A stretch of DNA of 15,124 nt from an uncultured bacterium (lineage in GTDB: Bacteria > Cyanobacteriota > Vampirovibrionia > Gastranaerophilales > Gastranaerophilaceae), in contig URRM01000037.1 in NCBI GenBank assembly GCA_900550295.1, forward strand, positions 1-15,124, in the 5' to 3' direction. The notes beneath the pieces are model-generated. The model was not told the origin of the DNA. It searched no databases and saw only the letters and a list, made by a program, of their open reading frames with translations. Below are positions 13,705 through 15,124 of this stretch, one piece after another. A program made the translations under genes and the position numbers. How positions within the stretch are numbered: position 1 is the stretch's first letter; each line of letters begins with the position of its first letter.

Positions 13705-14385
13705 TTGAAAAACAATTCCAAAAAAGCATTTACAATGGCAGAAATATTGTTGGTGTTGGGCATTATCGGTGTCGTGGCAGCAATTTCTTTGCCAAAACTT
13801 TCTGATAATGTTGATGAACAGGCGCTTGTTGCAGCAACAAGAAAAATTAATACCGAACTTGAAGATGCTCACCAATCAATGGTTGCACGATACGGTGAAC
13901 CTGACTCTTGGCTTAAAAGTAAAGATACAAAAACTAACTCGCTAACATATGCTCAAAAATTAAAAAGCTTTTTGGAAGTAGACAATGATTGCGGACAAAG
14001 CGCAGGCTCATGTATGCCACAATCTTATACGGATGCTTATTATTTGAAACTGAAAAGTGGTGCAGGATTAGCTTTTTATATTTATTCAATACCGGACTTA
14101 ACTTGCTCAACATCAGGTAATAAATTCTACCCTTGCGTTTTTGGTAATATTTATGTGGATGTGAATGGATATGAAAAAGGTCCAAACCAAAACGGATTCG
14201 ATATCTTTAGATTTGATGTAAGTGCAAACGGAGTTGAGCCTGTAGGTTTAAGTGAAACCGTTGGTGTTGTTTTAAATAATTCAAATCGAGAAACAAATAC
14301 TGCTTGGGTAATAAAGACAGGTAATGAGGATTATAACAAATGCTTTAGCGGTCTAAGCTGGAGCGGAAAAAGAACTTGTAACTAA
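13705..14385 (+). CDS. Type IV pilin-like protein (prepilin-type N-terminal motif), first of a pair
   Basis: A 226-residue prepilin-like protein beginning at TTG 13705, with AAGGA 9 bases upstream. The frame extends upstream to TTG 13648, but those bases are the promoter. A short basic leader (MKNNSKKA) is followed by FTMAEILLVLGIIGVVAAIS, with processing expected between A and F and the essential E5 of the mature protein. Ala rather than Gly before the cut is less usual but tolerated in the family. The body has C-G...C, 'YVDVNGYEKGPNQNG', a D-x-N-G/GPN loop that probably binds calcium as in GspG-type pseudopilins, and an end reading 'AWVIKTGNEDYNKC...C'. The six cysteines suggest disulfides. 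It probably assembles in a type IV pilus or type II secretion pseudopilus; the machinery is not in the window. Confidence 0.88.
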   Translation: MKNNSKKAFTMAEILLVLGIIGVVAAISLPKLSDNVDEQALVAATRKINTELEDAHQSMVARYGEPDSWLKSKDTKTNSLTYAQKLKSFLEVDNDCGQSAGSCMPQSYTDAYYLKLKSGAGLAFYIYSIPDLTCSTSGNKFYPCVFGNIYVDVNGYEKGPNQNGFDIFRFDVSANGVEPVGLSETVGVVLNNSNRETNTAWVIKTGNEDYNKCFSGLSWSGKRTCN

Positions 14386-14402
14386 TTATGAGGAAGATAG
14401 AT

Positions 14403-15071
14403 ATGTTTAATAATTTCAAAAAAGCATTCACAATGGCAGAAGTGTTGATGGTACTGGGTATCATTGGTGTAGTTGCTGCAATAACTATTCCAAACTTGAA
14501 GGATAGCGCAGATGAACAATTCTATGTAGCAAAAGCTGCAAAGGTTTATTCCGAAATGGAAACAGCTTTTTCGAGAGCAACTCTAAAATATGGCAATTCT
14601 ATTGATTGGAATGGCATAGCGGACAGTAATATTGGTACTGCAACTGGTACAAAAATGGTAAAATATCTGGATGTAACAGATACTTGTGGTACAGGAGCCA
14701 ATGCAAGATGTTGGCAAAATGATTCCTCAACAAATGCTACAGTTAATGCCGCATATAAATTAGCTCTAAAAGACGGTACAACACTGGCGTTTTTTAATAA
14801 TCGTACATTGGCTCAATTTAAGGCCGCAAATTCTAACTCTTTATTTGTATTAATGGATTTGGATGGTTCCGCAAAAGGTCCAAATACTATGGGTATAGAT
14901 CAATTTTATTTCTTTATGTTGAATAATGGAACATTAAATGCAGGAAGATGGGTTGCTAGTAATACACCAAATTCAAATTCTTATCTGGCATGGGTGCTTA
15001 AATTCGGTAATCAGGATTATATGAGATGTGCTTCTAGTTTGAGTTTTATTGGCAACACATCATGTAAATAG
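14403..15071 (+). CDS. Type IV pilin-like protein, second of a pair
   Basis: A 222-residue paralogue of the preceding gene. I chose ATG 14403 because GAGGAAG (14390-14396) precedes it by 6 bases; an in-frame ATG at 14388 would add MRKID but lacks a clear ribosome-binding site. The leader MFNNFKKA is followed by FTMAEVLMVLGIIGVVAAIT, with E5 present. The body keeps 'C-G...C', 'LMDLDGSAKGPNTMG' and the closing 'AWVLKFGNQDYMRC...C', but it has fewer cysteines. The first 30 codons are nearly the same in both genes, while the bodies have diverged strongly, as in pilin families that duplicated and then changed their exposed surface. Only 17 bp separate it from the first gene, so the two are probably cotranscribed. 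Confidence 0.88.
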   Translation: MFNNFKKAFTMAEVLMVLGIIGVVAAITIPNLKDSADEQFYVAKAAKVYSEMETAFSRATLKYGNSIDWNGIADSNIGTATGTKMVKYLDVTDTCGTGANARCWQNDSSTNATVNAAYKLALKDGTTLAFFNNRTLAQFKAANSNSLFVLMDLDGSAKGPNTMGIDQFYFFMLNNGTLNAGRWVASNTPNSNSYLAWVLKFGNQDYMRCASSLSFIGNTSCK

Positions 15072-15124
15072 TAAAAAATTAGATTAAAAATAAACTAAAA
15101 AGGGCTGAAGTGCATGTGCAACAT

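Noticed and set aside
1..15124. CRISPR array, transposase, integrase, toxin-antitoxin or phage defence genes
   Set aside because: No regularly spaced repeats, no recognisable transposase or recombinase motifs, and no defence modules were seen; the SNF2 protein has no restriction or nuclease partner beside it.

Overview
The window is AT-rich bacterial chromosome. Three things point to a Gram-negative-type gut bacterium of the Melainabacteria/Vampirovibrionia (Gastranaerophilales-like) sort: tandem small proteins with a type IV prepilin N-terminus (F-T-M-A-E followed by LGIIGVVAA), their shared D-x-[ND]-G...G-P-N and C-terminal Cys motifs, and a TolC-type outer-membrane factor beside flagellin. 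The assignment rests on recalled family patterns, not on a marker gene. TGA, TAG and TAA all serve as ordinary stops.

Layout. (1) 1-1401: the C-terminal end of a PQ-loop/SemiSWEET-like membrane protein with its terminator, then an unrecognised soluble protein of about 327 residues. (2) 1406-4582, minus: a large SWIM-SNF2 helicase that converges on the unknown gene with only 4 bp between stops and has its own promoter. (3) 4720-9284: a complete tripartite drug-efflux locus. A TolC/NodT-type outer-membrane factor (minus) diverges from a MarR regulator, an EmrA/HlyD adaptor and an EmrB/DHA2 transporter (plus). The 103-bp divergent region holds a dyad operator overlapping promoter elements for both directions, so the MarR protein probably controls the outer-membrane gene and its own operon together. 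(4) 9310-10911: a polytopic GT-C-like membrane protein, with a TATAAT placed so that its transcript may be leaderless, followed by a terminator.

(5) 10912-11597: about 690 bp without a convincing protein gene but rich in structure: a dispersed-repeat-like palindrome, several hairpins, a GAAA-capped 8-bp hairpin, a strong plus-strand terminator, a perfect 14-bp GC-rich hairpin, and the flagellin terminator on minus. A plus-strand noncoding RNA ending near 11384 is the simplest reading. (6) 11598-12464, minus: a compact flagellin with an unusual cysteine and a sigma-28-like promoter. (7) 12465-12886: noncoding, with a short ORF behind a strong ribosome-binding site, a perfect 13-bp hairpin and an inverted-repeat element of the widespread 'GTCATTGCGAG...GGCAATCC' type. 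(8) 12887-13573, minus: a secreted protein with a VirB10/TrbI-like beta-domain. (9) 13705-15071: two tandem type IV pilin-like proteins behind a near-consensus promoter.

The efflux locus and the pilin pair are clear functional units. The least explained parts are the structured noncoding region beside flagellin and the unknown protein at 418-1401.
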